Of a stretch of 19,253 nucleotides of DNA, positions 1 to 6,889 are shown in pieces (position 1 is the stretch's first letter; each line of letters opens with the position of its first letter). The translations under genes and the position numbers were made by a program. Under the pieces are notes generated by a model. It was not told where the DNA came from. It was given only the letters and a program-made list of their open reading frames with translations, and made no database searches. This stretch comes from CAXQRU01 sp964226685 (GTDB lineage Bacteria; Pseudomonadota; Gammaproteobacteria; Pseudomonadales; Cellvibrionaceae), in the NCBI GenBank assembly GCA_964226685.1, contig CAXQRU010000007.1:1-19253 (forward strand), read 5' to 3'.

Positions 1-1
1 G

Positions 2-835
2 CTCACCAAGGCGGCCCAGCAATTGCACTTAACTCAACCGGCTTTGACTCATAGCATCAAAAAACTCGAACAACGAATCGGTGCGCCCCTATGGCAAAAA
101 CAAGGGCGACAACTCAAGCTCACACAAGCCGGAGAATTTTTGCAATCGCTGGGGGAGCGTTTGTTACCTCAGTTTGAACACGCCGAGCAAGTCGTCGCAC
201 AAATTGGAGCGGGTAGACAAGGTATCTTGCGTATTGGTATGGAATGCCATCCCTGCTATCAATGGCTACTCACGATTGTTGAGCCTTATCTGCAACAATG
301 GCCCGATGTGGATGTCGACGTTCGCCAACGCTTTCAATTTGGTGGCTTAAGCGCCTTATTTGACTATGACATCGATATGCTGGTAACCCCTGACCCTTTA
401 TTTAAATCTGGACTGATCTTCACGCCAGTCTTTGACTACGAACAAGTGCTGGTAGTCAGTCAACATCACCCCTTGGCGAATGTAGCCTTTGTCACACCCG
501 ATCAGTTAAGCAAAGAAACCCTTATATCCTACCCCGTTGCCATTGAGCGCCTCGATATTTACAACCAGTTTTTACTGCCCGCCAACTGTCACCCCAAGCA
601 CCACAAAACAATTGAAACCACAGACATCATGCTACAAATGGTAGCCGCCAATCGAGGCGTGACCGCCCTGCCTCTATGGCTTGCTGAGCAATATCAGCAA
701 GCACTTGAGATCACCACACGACGCTTAGGCGATGGCATTACTAAATCAATTTATCTGGGCATTCGGGCAAGCGATGAGCAAACTCAGTACCTTCAAGGCT
801 TTATTCAACTAGCATTGAGCAATCAGAAAAGATGA
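2..835 (+). CDS. metR: MetR-like LysR-family transcriptional regulator, 5'-partial
   Basis: The reading frame is open to the left edge, so the gene is cut there; about 20 N-terminal residues should be missing. The visible 277 residues begin inside the winged helix-turn-helix (LTKAAQQLHLTQPALTHSI), followed by the LysR linker and substrate-binding domain. Stretches such as LRIGMECHPCYQWL, FDYEQVLVVSQHHPLA, LISYPV and MVAANRGVTALP match what I remember of MetR, the homocysteine-responsive activator of methionine genes. The TTG at 23 is inside the helix-turn-helix and is not the real start. The family assignment is firm; the MetR subfamily is likely but rests on recalled sequence similarity. Its target genes are not in the window: cysQ follows on the same strand after 52 bases, but a regulatory link is not shown. 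Confidence 0.85.
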   Translation, partial: LTKAAQQLHLTQPALTHSIKKLEQRIGAPLWQKQGRQLKLTQAGEFLQSLGERLLPQFEHAEQVVAQIGAGRQGILRIGMECHPCYQWLLTIVEPYLQQWPDVDVDVRQRFQFGGLSALFDYDIDMLVTPDPLFKSGLIFTPVFDYEQVLVVSQHHPLANVAFVTPDQLSKETLISYPVAIERLDIYNQFLLPANCHPKHHKTIETTDIMLQMVAANRGVTALPLWLAEQYQQALEITTRRLGDGITKSIYLGIRASDEQTQYLQGFIQLALSNQKR

Positions 836-887
836 ATATCAGCCACTGGTTCGTTATACTGCTAACTTTTTGTTGTGGAGCTATATT

Positions 888-1685
888 GTGAAATCTGAAC
901 TTGATGCCGTCATCGGACTCTGTGAACAAGCAGGTCAAGCGATTTTGGCAGTCTATAACCAAGCCGAAGGCTTCGATGTAGACACCAAAGCCGATGACTC
1001 ACCACTGACACAAGCGGATTTGGCTTCACATAAAGTGCTGGTTAGCGGCCTTCGTAAAGTCCTAGATATCCCCATTCTCTCTGAAGAATCCAAGCTTCCC
1101 GATTTCGAAACCCGCCAAAGCTGGTCTCGCTATTGGCTCATCGACCCGCTCGATGGCACCAAAGAGTTTGTTAAACGCAATGGGGAGTTTACCGTCAATG
1201 TTGCTTTAATTGACAATCACCGCCCCATTCTTGGCGTAGTCTATGTGCCTGTACTCAACATCACCTATGCAGGCTACCAAGGTGCAGGTGCTCTCAAAGT
1301 GAGTAACGGGCACAGAGAGCGCATTTCAGTACGAAAAACTGGCTCCACAATCGACGTTGTGGCAAGCCGTAGCCACGGAGCCGATGCTGTCAACCAACTC
1401 ATGGATAAGTTAGATGGCGCCTTTGATGCAGTCAATACGACCAATATGGGCAGTTCATTAAAATTGTGCTTAGTAGCTGAGGGCAAGGCCGACTTGTATC
1501 CACGTTTAGCACTGACTGCCGAATGGGATACGGCCGCCGCACAAGCTATTGTGGAGGCCGCTGGCGGCCAAGTCGTCGATCTTGATTTTCAAACTATGGA
1601 GTACAATCGCAAAGACGATATCCTCAACCCTTTTTTCTATGTCATTGGCGATAGCAACATCCAATGGAAACAACTGCTCTGCTAA
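888..1685 (+). CDS. cysQ: 3'(2'),5'-bisphosphate nucleotidase CysQ
   Basis: This enzyme removes the 3'-phosphate from PAP (adenosine 3',5'-bisphosphate) left by sulfate assimilation; it belongs to the inositol monophosphatase superfamily. The metal-binding motifs are visible: LSEES (first acidic pair), WLIDPLDGTKEFVKRNGEFTV (DPxDGTxxF) and AEWDTAAAQAI (WDxAA). SRSHGA and GSSLKLCLVAEGKADLYPR also match CysQ closely. I choose the GTG at 888 (265 residues) because GGAG lies at 877-880, seven bases upstream; an in-frame TTG at 870 would add six residues and overlap that ribosome binding site. It probably acts in the cytoplasm, at the inner membrane as in E. coli. It sits between a MetR-like gene and the zap genes. 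Confidence 0.95.
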   Translation: MKSELDAVIGLCEQAGQAILAVYNQAEGFDVDTKADDSPLTQADLASHKVLVSGLRKVLDIPILSEESKLPDFETRQSWSRYWLIDPLDGTKEFVKRNGEFTVNVALIDNHRPILGVVYVPVLNITYAGYQGAGALKVSNGHRERISVRKTGSTIDVVASRSHGADAVNQLMDKLDGAFDAVNTTNMGSSLKLCLVAEGKADLYPRLALTAEWDTAAAQAIVEAAGGQVVDLDFQTMEYNRKDDILNPFFYVIGDSNIQWKQLLC

Positions 1686-1747
1686 GGAAGTGCTTGCAGT
1701 TTACCCACATTCGTCGTTAAATAAGGCTTAAAAAATCAGTAACTATT

Positions 1748-1960
1748 ATGTCTAAATATAGCTTAGAAGAACTATCCGCCAAACTGGATCAATTGCTACT
1801 TTATTGTGATCGCCTCAAACAAGACAAACGCTTGCTTGAGCAAAAAGAGCTATTGTGGCAAAAAGAGCGGGAAAGACTCATCGAAAAGAATGAGCTCGCC
1901 CGTACCCGAGTCCAGGCTATGATTAACCAACTAAAAAATCTTGAGCAAGGAGTTGACTGA
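1748..1960 (+). CDS. ZapB-like coiled-coil protein (TIGR02449 type)
   Basis: This 70-residue, highly charged protein is almost entirely heptad-like helix (LEELSAKLDQLLLYCDRLKQ onward), rich in Lys, Glu and Gln with regular Leu, so a coiled coil is expected. Small proteins of this kind directly upstream of zapA are known in pseudomonads and relatives (family TIGR02449) and resemble the Z-ring protein ZapB. The stop codon TGA overlaps the ATG of zapA by one base (TGATG at 1958-1962), which implies coupled translation and a shared job at the division septum. No strong Shine-Dalgarno is seen before its ATG. The family call comes from context and composition, not from a catalytic motif. Confidence 0.8.
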   Translation: MSKYSLEELSAKLDQLLLYCDRLKQDKRLLEQKELLWQKERERLIEKNELARTRVQAMINQLKNLEQGVD

Positions 1961-2247
1961 TGCGCCGCAATGCTGAAACTGTCACCGTAAAAATTCTCGA
2001 CAAAGAATACCAAGTTTCTTGCTCGGCTGAAGAAAAAGGTGATCTGCTGGAAGCCGCCCACGAACTGGATCACCGCATGCGGGAAGTGCGCCAATCAGGC
2101 TCAGTCATTGGCACCGAGAGAATCAGTGTGATGGTTGCTTTAAACCTAGCTCACGACTTATTGAAAGCCAAACAAAACGGCCCCAGCGAGAAAGACCAAA
2201 ATTTAATCGCCTCTATGCACAAAAAATTAGAACAGGCACTTGGCTAG
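1960..2247 (+). CDS. zapA: Cell division protein ZapA
   Basis: ZapA binds FtsZ and bundles its filaments in the Z-ring. The 95-residue protein has the family layout: a short beta-rich N-terminus (VTVKILDKEYQVSCSAEEKGDL), the conserved segment AAHELDHRMREVR, then IGTERISVMVALNLAHDLL and a C-terminal coiled coil. Its length is close to the usual 95-110 residues. AAGGAG at 1947-1952 is a strong ribosome binding site seven bases before the ATG. The gene is followed by the 6S RNA gene and the cyclo-ligase gene, the classic gammaproteobacterial order zapA-ssrS-fau. Confidence 0.95.
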   Translation: MRRNAETVTVKILDKEYQVSCSAEEKGDLLEAAHELDHRMREVRQSGSVIGTERISVMVALNLAHDLLKAKQNGPSEKDQNLIASMHKKLEQALG

Positions 2248-2291
2248 GGAACCTTTGGGTGTCAATCCCATAGCATAACTCCGTTAAAATT

Positions 2292-2345
2292 CCAAATAAC
2301 GATTCAATCACATTTTCCTAGTTGTATTGACGAATTGTTATTTGG
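2292..2345. repeat. Inverted repeat upstream of the 6S RNA gene
   Basis: The left arm CCAAATAACGATTC (2292-2305) and the right arm GAATTGTTATTTGG (2332-2345) are complementary at 13 of 14 positions around a 26-base spacer. The right arm ends about 20 bases before the TATAAT of the 6S promoter and overlaps the expected -35 region. There is no T-run after the right arm, so a simple zapA terminator is unlikely. It may be a protein-binding site or a structure in a longer zapA transcript. Confidence 0.6.
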
Positions 2346-2370
2346 GTTCGAGTCACAACTGCGTTATAAT
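2342..2370 (+). promoter_or_regulatory. Probable sigma70 promoter of the 6S RNA gene
   Basis: A perfect -10 hexamer TATAAT lies at 2365-2370, with a poor -35 match (TTGGGT, 2342-2347) at 17-base spacing. It places the transcription start near 2376-2378, at the start of the 6S closing stem. The -10 element is clear; the -35 assignment is weak. Confidence 0.6.
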
Positions 2371-2371
2371 G

Positions 2372-2550
2372 AATCCAAGCCCTGAGATGTTCGCCAGTCA
2401 ATCTGTCCTAGAGCCGATAACGCGAAACCCGGAGGTTTTAAGTGCTTGTTGTTGTGCATGCCCACGAGATGGGAAGCCTGATACGAGTCTAAGACCACCA
2501 CCCTTGAACCCATCGGTTCAAGGCCAATTTGACAGCGACAGCTTGGGGTT
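2372..2550 (+). ncRNA. ssrS: 6S RNA (ssrS), RNA polymerase-binding regulator
   Basis: 6S RNA mimics an open promoter and sequesters sigma70 RNA polymerase in stationary phase. The region between zapA and fau is the standard gammaproteobacterial locus. Conserved pieces match the E. coli RNA: CCCTGAGATGTTCGCCAGTC near the 5' end, AGAGCCGATA, GCATGCCCACGAG, GGAAGCCTGA and the 3' hairpin CCTTGAACC-CATC-GGTTCAAGG (2502-2523). The ends pair: CCAAGC (2375-2380) with GCTTGG (2541-2546), giving the closing stem. Length is about 180 nt, as expected. Exact ends are estimated from the -10 box and the stem. The fau ATG lies only about six bases past the RNA, so fau is probably read from the same primary transcript. 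Confidence 0.92.
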
Positions 2551-2556
2551 ATTTTT

Positions 2557-3105
2557 ATGAATGACGTTCGCACTTTATTGCGAAATAAACGAAGCCATTT
2601 AACACCCAGCCAGCAGTGGCTAGCCTCTCAAAAAATTTATCAACATTTAATAAACGATCCTATCTTTAAACGTTCAAAAAAAATTGCATTTTATATAGCG
2701 CAAAATGGCGAAGTTGATCTGACGCCTGCAATATATTTTAGCTGGCAACATAACAAACAGTGTTATCTACCCGTTATTGATCAAAAACACATGCGCTTTC
2801 ATTACTATGGCTGTGTCAGCACACTTAAAAATAATCGATACCGTATTCCAGAACCGAAGCAAACTCGGCAACTTCCAATTAACCAACTCGATTTGGTCTT
2901 AGTGCCCCTAGTGGGTTTTAATTGGGAAGGTATTCGCTTAGGTATGGGAGGTGGTTTTTACGACAGAACCTTTGAATCACCAAAAGAGAGACCAATCTTG
3001 TTAGGTGTTGCCCACACCTGCCAATTTTATCAAAATTTAGCTAACAACGATTGGGATGTGCCGCTTGATGGGATTGTGACGCCGGAGGTTTTATTGTGGG
3101 TATAA
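2557..3105 (+). CDS. fau: 5-formyltetrahydrofolate cyclo-ligase
   Basis: The enzyme converts 5-formyltetrahydrofolate to 5,10-methenyltetrahydrofolate with ATP in the cytoplasm. The 182-residue protein shows the N-terminal basic helix (LLRNKRSHLTPSQQW), the core LDLVLVPLVGFNWEGIRLG, the nucleotide/folate-binding loop LGMGGGFYDRT and the late motif DVPLDGIVTPE, all typical of the family (E. coli YgfA). The ATG at 2557 has no separate leader: the G-rich end of the 6S closing stem (GGGG, 2545-2548) would have to act as Shine-Dalgarno, so folding of 6S RNA could influence translation. The gene ends two bases before the end of the convergent pilin-like gene, with no visible terminator between them. 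Confidence 0.95.
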   Translation: MNDVRTLLRNKRSHLTPSQQWLASQKIYQHLINDPIFKRSKKIAFYIAQNGEVDLTPAIYFSWQHNKQCYLPVIDQKHMRFHYYGCVSTLKNNRYRIPEPKQTRQLPINQLDLVLVPLVGFNWEGIRLGMGGGFYDRTFESPKERPILLGVAHTCQFYQNLANNDWDVPLDGIVTPEVLLWV

Positions 3106-3107
3106 CT

Positions 3108-3539
3108 TTACCAACATTCTTTGACCAAACCTATACTAGAGCCTCTCTGAGCATCAGCATTATAAGTTAAATTACCACACACACCATCTACCCAGCCAAC
3201 AGGCATTACCGTAATACTAAAAGTTTTACTTGTTGCCTCCGTAACCACTGCAGTATACCAGCCTTTCTTGTGATCGAACTCTGGATCACTCGTATTAGCT
3301 GGCAAGTTCAAACCACAAGAAGCACCAGAACAGCCATCGGGACCTACGATCAAATTGGTATACGTACCATGCATAAAATAGTAGCGCTCTTGCTTCATCG
3401 CCAAGCTCAATAAAAAATTTTGACCTTGCCGACGCTTGACTTTATCGCTGCTTTTATCAAAGGAAGAAAAGATTGGATCAGAAAAATTGAGGGCTGCGTT
3501 AACAAAAAACGGCGAGACAGATAAAACCACTAAAAGCAT
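3108..3539 (-). CDS. PilE-like pilin domain protein with Sec-type signal peptide
   Basis: The protein of 143 residues starts with a hydrophobic signal-like segment (MLLVVLSVSPFFVNAALN, likely cut after VNA), then a globular part with the signature of minor type IV pilins of the PilE/ComP kind: a helix with FLLSLAMKQERYYFMHGTYT, a region KKGWYTAVVTEAT, and a C-terminus with VCGNLTYNADAQRGSS and a final Cys-Trp. Two Cys pairs (CSGASC and CG...C) could form disulfides. The prepilin leader (GFTLIE-like) and long N-terminal alpha-helix of true pilins are absent. I choose the ATG at 3539, with AGGT just upstream; starting further upstream would overlap the HD gene and bury the signal. It is the last gene of a four-gene minus-strand group. 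Role unknown; a secreted or periplasmic pilin-derived protein is my inference. Confidence 0.65.
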   Translation of the reverse strand: MLLVVLSVSPFFVNAALNFSDPIFSSFDKSSDKVKRRQGQNFLLSLAMKQERYYFMHGTYTNLIVGPDGCSGASCGLNLPANTSDPEFDHKKGWYTAVVTEATSKTFSITVMPVGWVDGVCGNLTYNADAQRGSSIGLVKECW

Positions 3540-3558
3540 TTTATACCTATTTAAATTT

Positions 3559-4077
3559 CTAAACACTTCGCTGCAACCTCTCATGCCCACTCGATGCAAT
3601 TTCCTCATACACCATATCAAGCACAGGAAAAATATCCCAACGCTCTTTTTCTAAGAGGTGAGCCACTCTATCAACCACCTCTAACTCTAAATTCTCAACC
3701 CGCTTCCCTTTCCATAATTTATCAGCTAAGGCTATCAACAACTCTTCCAAAGAGCACTCCATACTAGCCCAGCGAGCGTGAGACAAACACACCCTCGCTA
3801 AGCGTGCACAAACACCGGCTTTAAGGAGCATCTTCTCACCTTCCGGCTCATGCTCAGAACCCGGCCCGGTCATTTCATTGGTATGAATGATTTTTCCAAT
3901 ATCGTGAATAACGACACCGGCTTGAATGAAGTCTCGATCTAAAACAATACCCAACTTTTCTATTGCACTTATCAATAAATCGGCGGCTTCTCCGACCAAG
4001 GTAACATGAGTTTTTAAATGCCCACAAACCCCTAGCTTATCCAGTAATTCAAATGCCTGCTCTCTTGATTTTGGCAC
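3559..4077 (-). CDS. HD-domain metal-dependent phosphohydrolase
   Basis: The 172-residue protein carries a complete set of HD-superfamily metal ligands: His24 in the first helix (LKTHVTLVGEAADLL), the His58-Asp59 pair in VVIHDIGKI, His76, His100 in CLSHARW and Asp119 in ALADKLWKGKR. HD proteins of this size usually hydrolyse nucleotides or phosphoesters; the substrate cannot be told here. The start is a GTG at 4077 preceded by GGGGG at the usual distance. The gene follows the unrecognised 133-residue gene by 19 bases and precedes the pilin-like gene by 19, so these probably form one transcript with the methyltransferase. Confidence 0.85.
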   Translation of the reverse strand: MPKSREQAFELLDKLGVCGHLKTHVTLVGEAADLLISAIEKLGIVLDRDFIQAGVVIHDIGKIIHTNEMTGPGSEHEPEGEKMLLKAGVCARLARVCLSHARWASMECSLEELLIALADKLWKGKRVENLELEVVDRVAHLLEKERWDIFPVLDMVYEEIASSGHERLQRSV

Positions 4078-4096
4078 TTATGATCCCCCTACACTT

Positions 4097-4498
4097 TCAT
4101 TGAGAATGTTGCCAGCGCAAAACGTAGCTCGTGATCGGCCACCAATATTGCTCGTCCGCATCTTGCGTATTCACCCAGTACTCTATTTCCGTCCTGTGAA
4201 TCGACTCATCGCAATGCAATAACATCATTACTTCAGAAAATATGGGGTGCTCCTTGTCATTAGAAAGGATGTACTCATTCAAGCACTCAAATAGAAAACA
4301 CCCCAGCACCCGCTTTTCTTGCTCGGTTGTATCATGAGCTTGATAAATAGTAAAATATTGTTCAAGTTCAGAAACACGGCAAGAAGTGTATTCAAAATCC
4401 TGATCAAGTGCATCAAATCTAGTGGATGGATCAATACCTAACTTTTGAAAGATAGAAGCGGCCGCTTCCATACTTGGGTACTTCAACTCGACTGTCAC
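4097..4498 (-). CDS. Unrecognised 133-residue soluble protein
   Basis: I do not recognise this family. The protein is acidic, has no signal peptide or membrane segment, and is rich in aromatic residues near its C-terminus (EYWVNTQDADEQYWWPITSY). The N-terminal part (VELKYPSMEAAASIFQKLGI) looks alpha/beta. I choose the GTG at 4498: it overlaps the methyltransferase stop as GTGA (4495-4498) and has GAGG at 4504-4507 with short spacing, a typical coupled start. An ATG at 4549 would overlap the methyltransferase by 55 bases and is less likely. It probably works with the methyltransferase or the HD protein, but nothing in the sequence shows how. Confidence 0.75.
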   Translation of the reverse strand: MTVELKYPSMEAAASIFQKLGIDPSTRFDALDQDFEYTSCRVSELEQYFTIYQAHDTTEQEKRVLGCFLFECLNEYILSNDKEHPIFSEVMMLLHCDESIHRTEIEYWVNTQDADEQYWWPITSYVLRWQHSQ

Positions 4499-5121
4499 CG
4501 TTTCCTCGCTATGATAAAGACCTCGATACCCTGCGCTCCATGGCGCCACTGCCGCTCTACTACAAAACCGGCACGTTCAATTTCCGCCACCAACTCTGAC
4601 TCAGTAAAAATATAGACATTGGGCATTAAACCAAGGGGTTTTAACAATGGCACAAGCAATTTGATAAACCGAAAGCGAGAGTTTCCCAAACAACCCGTGC
4701 TACTGACAAAAATACCTCCAGGTTTAAGCACTCTTGCCACTTCGACAATCAAAGAGTGCCGATTGGCCAGAAGGTGAATAACATTAAGTACGAGCACGGC
4801 ATCCATACTGCAAGAAGCTGCGTTAAATTCTTCGAGGGTGCCCAGGCTGAAAGTAATATTGTTAACTCCAGCAGATCGCGCCTTTTCACGAGCAATGTTT
4901 AACATATTTTCGGAAATATCGATGGCATCTATCTGTTGAACATGTGGTGCGTGGTGTATCGCTGTCGTACCCGTTCCACAGCCAACTTCTAAAAGATGCA
5001 TATCAGAAGACAAAAAGCCTTGGGTTTCGGACAATTTTTGCTGATATTTTTCATTATCTGGAATGGCTTTTTTTGAGTACTTCTCAGCGGCTTTATCCCA
5101 AAACTTATCCGAATGACTCAT
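4495..5121 (-). CDS. Class I SAM-dependent methyltransferase
   Basis: A 208-residue Rossmann-fold methyltransferase. Motif I is LLEVGCGTGTTAI, the acidic residue at the end of beta 2 is in IDAIDISENML, a post-motif region is GTLEEF, then MDAVLVLNVIHLL and the late RVLKPGGIFVSS segment. The N-terminus MSHSDKFWDKAAEKYSK is typical of a widespread family of small methyltransferases of unknown substrate, which is why I prefer the ATG at 5121 over one at 5154. The substrate is unknown. It is the first gene of the minus-strand group ending at 3108, and its stop overlaps the following gene. Confidence 0.9.
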   Translation of the reverse strand: MSHSDKFWDKAAEKYSKKAIPDNEKYQQKLSETQGFLSSDMHLLEVGCGTGTTAIHHAPHVQQIDAIDISENMLNIAREKARSAGVNNITFSLGTLEEFNAASCSMDAVLVLNVIHLLANRHSLIVEVARVLKPGGIFVSSTGCLGNSRFRFIKLLVPLLKPLGLMPNVYIFTESELVAEIERAGFVVERQWRHGAQGIEVFIIARKR

Positions 5122-5231
5122 AAGAATAATACTTGTCCATAAAATACGAGCCATGATAATAGCACAACCAGCTACTCACAATGGAAGATAAATTATGCGC
5201 CAACACTGTAGGAGATTTTGAAGAAATGCAG

Positions 5232-5258
5232 TAAGAGGAGACGATGCGTCACCTCTTA
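5232..5258. repeat. Two-part hairpin between the methyltransferase and a small ORF
   Basis: TAAGAGG (5232-5238) pairs with CCTCTTA (5252-5258), and inside it GACG (5240-5243) pairs with CGTC (5247-5250) around an ATG loop; the two stems are separated by an A/A mismatch. It lies 55 bases downstream of the small ORF (5313-5450) and upstream of the methyltransferase. No T-run follows on either strand, so a standard intrinsic terminator is not supported. It could be an attenuator, processing site or regulator-binding site. Confidence 0.5.
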
Positions 5259-5312
5259 TCATATAAAAACTGACTAGGCCAAATAACAACCTAGTGCACT
5301 GAGTGGCTGGGC

Positions 5313-5450
5313 TTAATTAATATAAGCTAAACCCTGAAGCAACTCAGGTGGAGGATCAATTTGTGCCTCTGTTTCTGGCAACTGAATACTACTCAAACAC
5401 AGCCCTACAACAAATGCGACGGCAGAGAGTGTTAGTACATCAACTTTCAT
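5313..5450 (-). CDS. Small single-pass membrane peptide, 45 residues
   Basis: A short open frame encodes MKVDVLTLSAVAFVVGLC followed by LSSIQLPETEAQ, a proline-rich IDPPPEL and GLAYIN. The hydrophobic segment (about residues 5-21) fits a signal anchor or an uncleaved single-pass segment; there is no good lipobox (Leu precedes the Cys). The ATG at 5450 is preceded by GGGGA at normal spacing, which is the main support for translation. I do not recognise it. It stands alone on the minus strand, 191 bases upstream of the methyltransferase start and could be a leader gene of that operon. Confidence 0.5.
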   Translation of the reverse strand: MKVDVLTLSAVAFVVGLCLSSIQLPETEAQIDPPPELLQGLAYIN

Positions 5451-5737
5451 CTTTATCCCCTTGAAAAATATAATGTTGCGGTGTTTATTATTATTAACTG
5501 TAGATCACTATTTCAGCTCTGGGGACTCAGAGACAAGAAAAATAGCACATTTTATGCCAAAATGTGTGCTTCCTCACACTATGAACGTAAAATGCTACCC
5601 TACATGCCATGTAATATTACAACATGTTACAAAAAACTCCAGACATGTTCCTGAGATCTGTGAAAAATTTCGCAAAAAACTACGCTTTAGTGGCGCACAA
5701 AAAACTGAAAACGATACAAATAAAAAATGTTGGCGCG
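5451..5737. other. AT-rich intergenic region with palindromes
   Basis: This gap between the small ORF and the permease gene (both minus strand) has no credible gene; a plus-strand open frame here runs into the permease antisense and lacks family features. It holds a palindrome CACATTTT-ATGCC-AAAATGTG (5546-5566), ACATGCCATGT (5602-5612), GTAATATTAC (5611-5620), AACATGTT (5621-5628) and ACATGT (5643-5648). The ACATG boxes begin at 5602, 5622 and 5643, about two helical turns apart, which suggests an operator region for the small ORF to the left. Confidence 0.45.
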
Positions 5738-6802
5738 CTATGCTGCATTATTCATTAAAATCGCCAAAACAATTACTTGAGGCACGGTGACCAATGGCAA
5801 AAAGAATGCTATTTTCCACGATCGAGTCGCTTCTTTTATGACCATAATTTCTGTGTAATCCGTTGCAACACCGGCCATTAAAAAAGCAAAACTATTACCT
5901 GGCGCATTGGCTCTGGTTAATAAGTCAGCGGCTATTGGCGCAGACCCCTCTGAACAAACCTCAATGATTGTTGCCGCCAATATCGTCAATCCAAGTCCTA
6001 TAAGGGTTGGGCCAAAAAATGTTGTTAAATGCTGCTCTGACATAAAAGCGCGAATTAACGCCGTCAACAATAAGCCAAAAAATATCCAGCGCAAAATCAT
6101 ACCTGATTCTTTGACGCCATTAATCATCATATCCCAAAAAAACTTGGGTGAAAAATCGACTTTCGACAAGCCTTTTTTAGCCTCTGACCAGAAATGAAAA
6201 TCGGGTGGCAATTCTAAAGCGGCTGGATTAGCGGGTAGCACCTTACGCTGAACCAGCCAATCAAAGACAAGACCACTGACAGCTGCAATCAATATCGATA
6301 ACGCAATAAACGCCAAAGTCCAAAACCAACCGATCAAAGCAATCAATATGAAAGTGAGTGAAAACGAATTCCATGGGCTAGCAATTAAAAAGGCCATCAT
6401 TTGGCCGAGACTAGCGCCACGCTCATAAAGTTTCGCACCCACCATCAAAATTCCATGGCTGCATAAATCCAATAAAACACCGGCAGCCGTTGCCCTTAGA
6501 ATACCCTTTACACCTTTTTGGCTCCCCAGGATAGACATCACAAACTCTCTGGGAATTTTTGACAAAAGCGCCACCATCAAAAGGCCAATAGCCAACCCCC
6601 ACCACACGGCATTCATTAACTCAAATACCGAGGACGCTAATACTTGATACCAATTAAAAAAACTTGTTGATTGAGGGAACCACCAAAAATGAAGGTATAA
6701 AAAAGCAAGAATAACCAAGGAACCCCATAGCAAAAAATCAAACTGATTTTTATGGTGACAAGAGTCATTTTTTGCCTGCTTTGAACAGCAGTCATTAGCC
6801 AT
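5738..6802 (-). CDS. ArsP_2/DUF318-type permease with metal-binding-like N-terminus
   Basis: A 354-residue integral membrane protein with about eight to ten hydrophobic segments. The two repeated signature regions of the family (Pfam ArsP_2, formerly DUF318) are visible: LLDLCSHGILMVGAKLYERG in the first half and IIEVCSEGSAPIAADLL in the second. Members have been tied to efflux of arsenicals or metals; the substrate here is not known. The N-terminus MANDCCSKQAKNDSCHH holds three Cys and two His before the first membrane segment (LLWGSLVILAFLYLHFWW), suggesting metal or metalloid binding. The ATG at 6802 follows AGGTGG with five bases spacing. It is separated from the exporter pseudogene upstream by about 90 bases and probably has its own promoter. 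Confidence 0.85.
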   Translation of the reverse strand: MANDCCSKQAKNDSCHHKNQFDFLLWGSLVILAFLYLHFWWFPQSTSFFNWYQVLASSVFELMNAVWWGLAIGLLMVALLSKIPREFVMSILGSQKGVKGILRATAAGVLLDLCSHGILMVGAKLYERGASLGQMMAFLIASPWNSFSLTFILIALIGWFWTLAFIALSILIAAVSGLVFDWLVQRKVLPANPAALELPPDFHFWSEAKKGLSKVDFSPKFFWDMMINGVKESGMILRWIFFGLLLTALIRAFMSEQHLTTFFGPTLIGLGLTILAATIIEVCSEGSAPIAADLLTRANAPGNSFAFLMAGVATDYTEIMVIKEATRSWKIAFFLPLVTVPQVIVLAILMNNAA

Positions 6803-6889
6803 TTAACCACCTAATTGATTGAATGTATATAGAGAATAACATTTAGACGGTTTTAAGCAAATCAAGGTCTAATCAAAAATTTAATCAGT

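Noticed and set aside
2327..2573. Open frames on both strands (77 and 69 codons) between zapA and fau
   Set aside because: They lie over the 6S RNA gene and its promoter; composition and position are fully explained by the RNA.
5232..5258. Rho-independent terminator for the small ORF
   Set aside because: The hairpin is convincing but no T-run follows it on either strand, so it is listed only as an inverted repeat.
5461..5790. Plus-strand open frame of 109 codons
   Set aside because: It runs antisense into the permease gene, shows no family features, and covers a palindrome-rich intergenic region.
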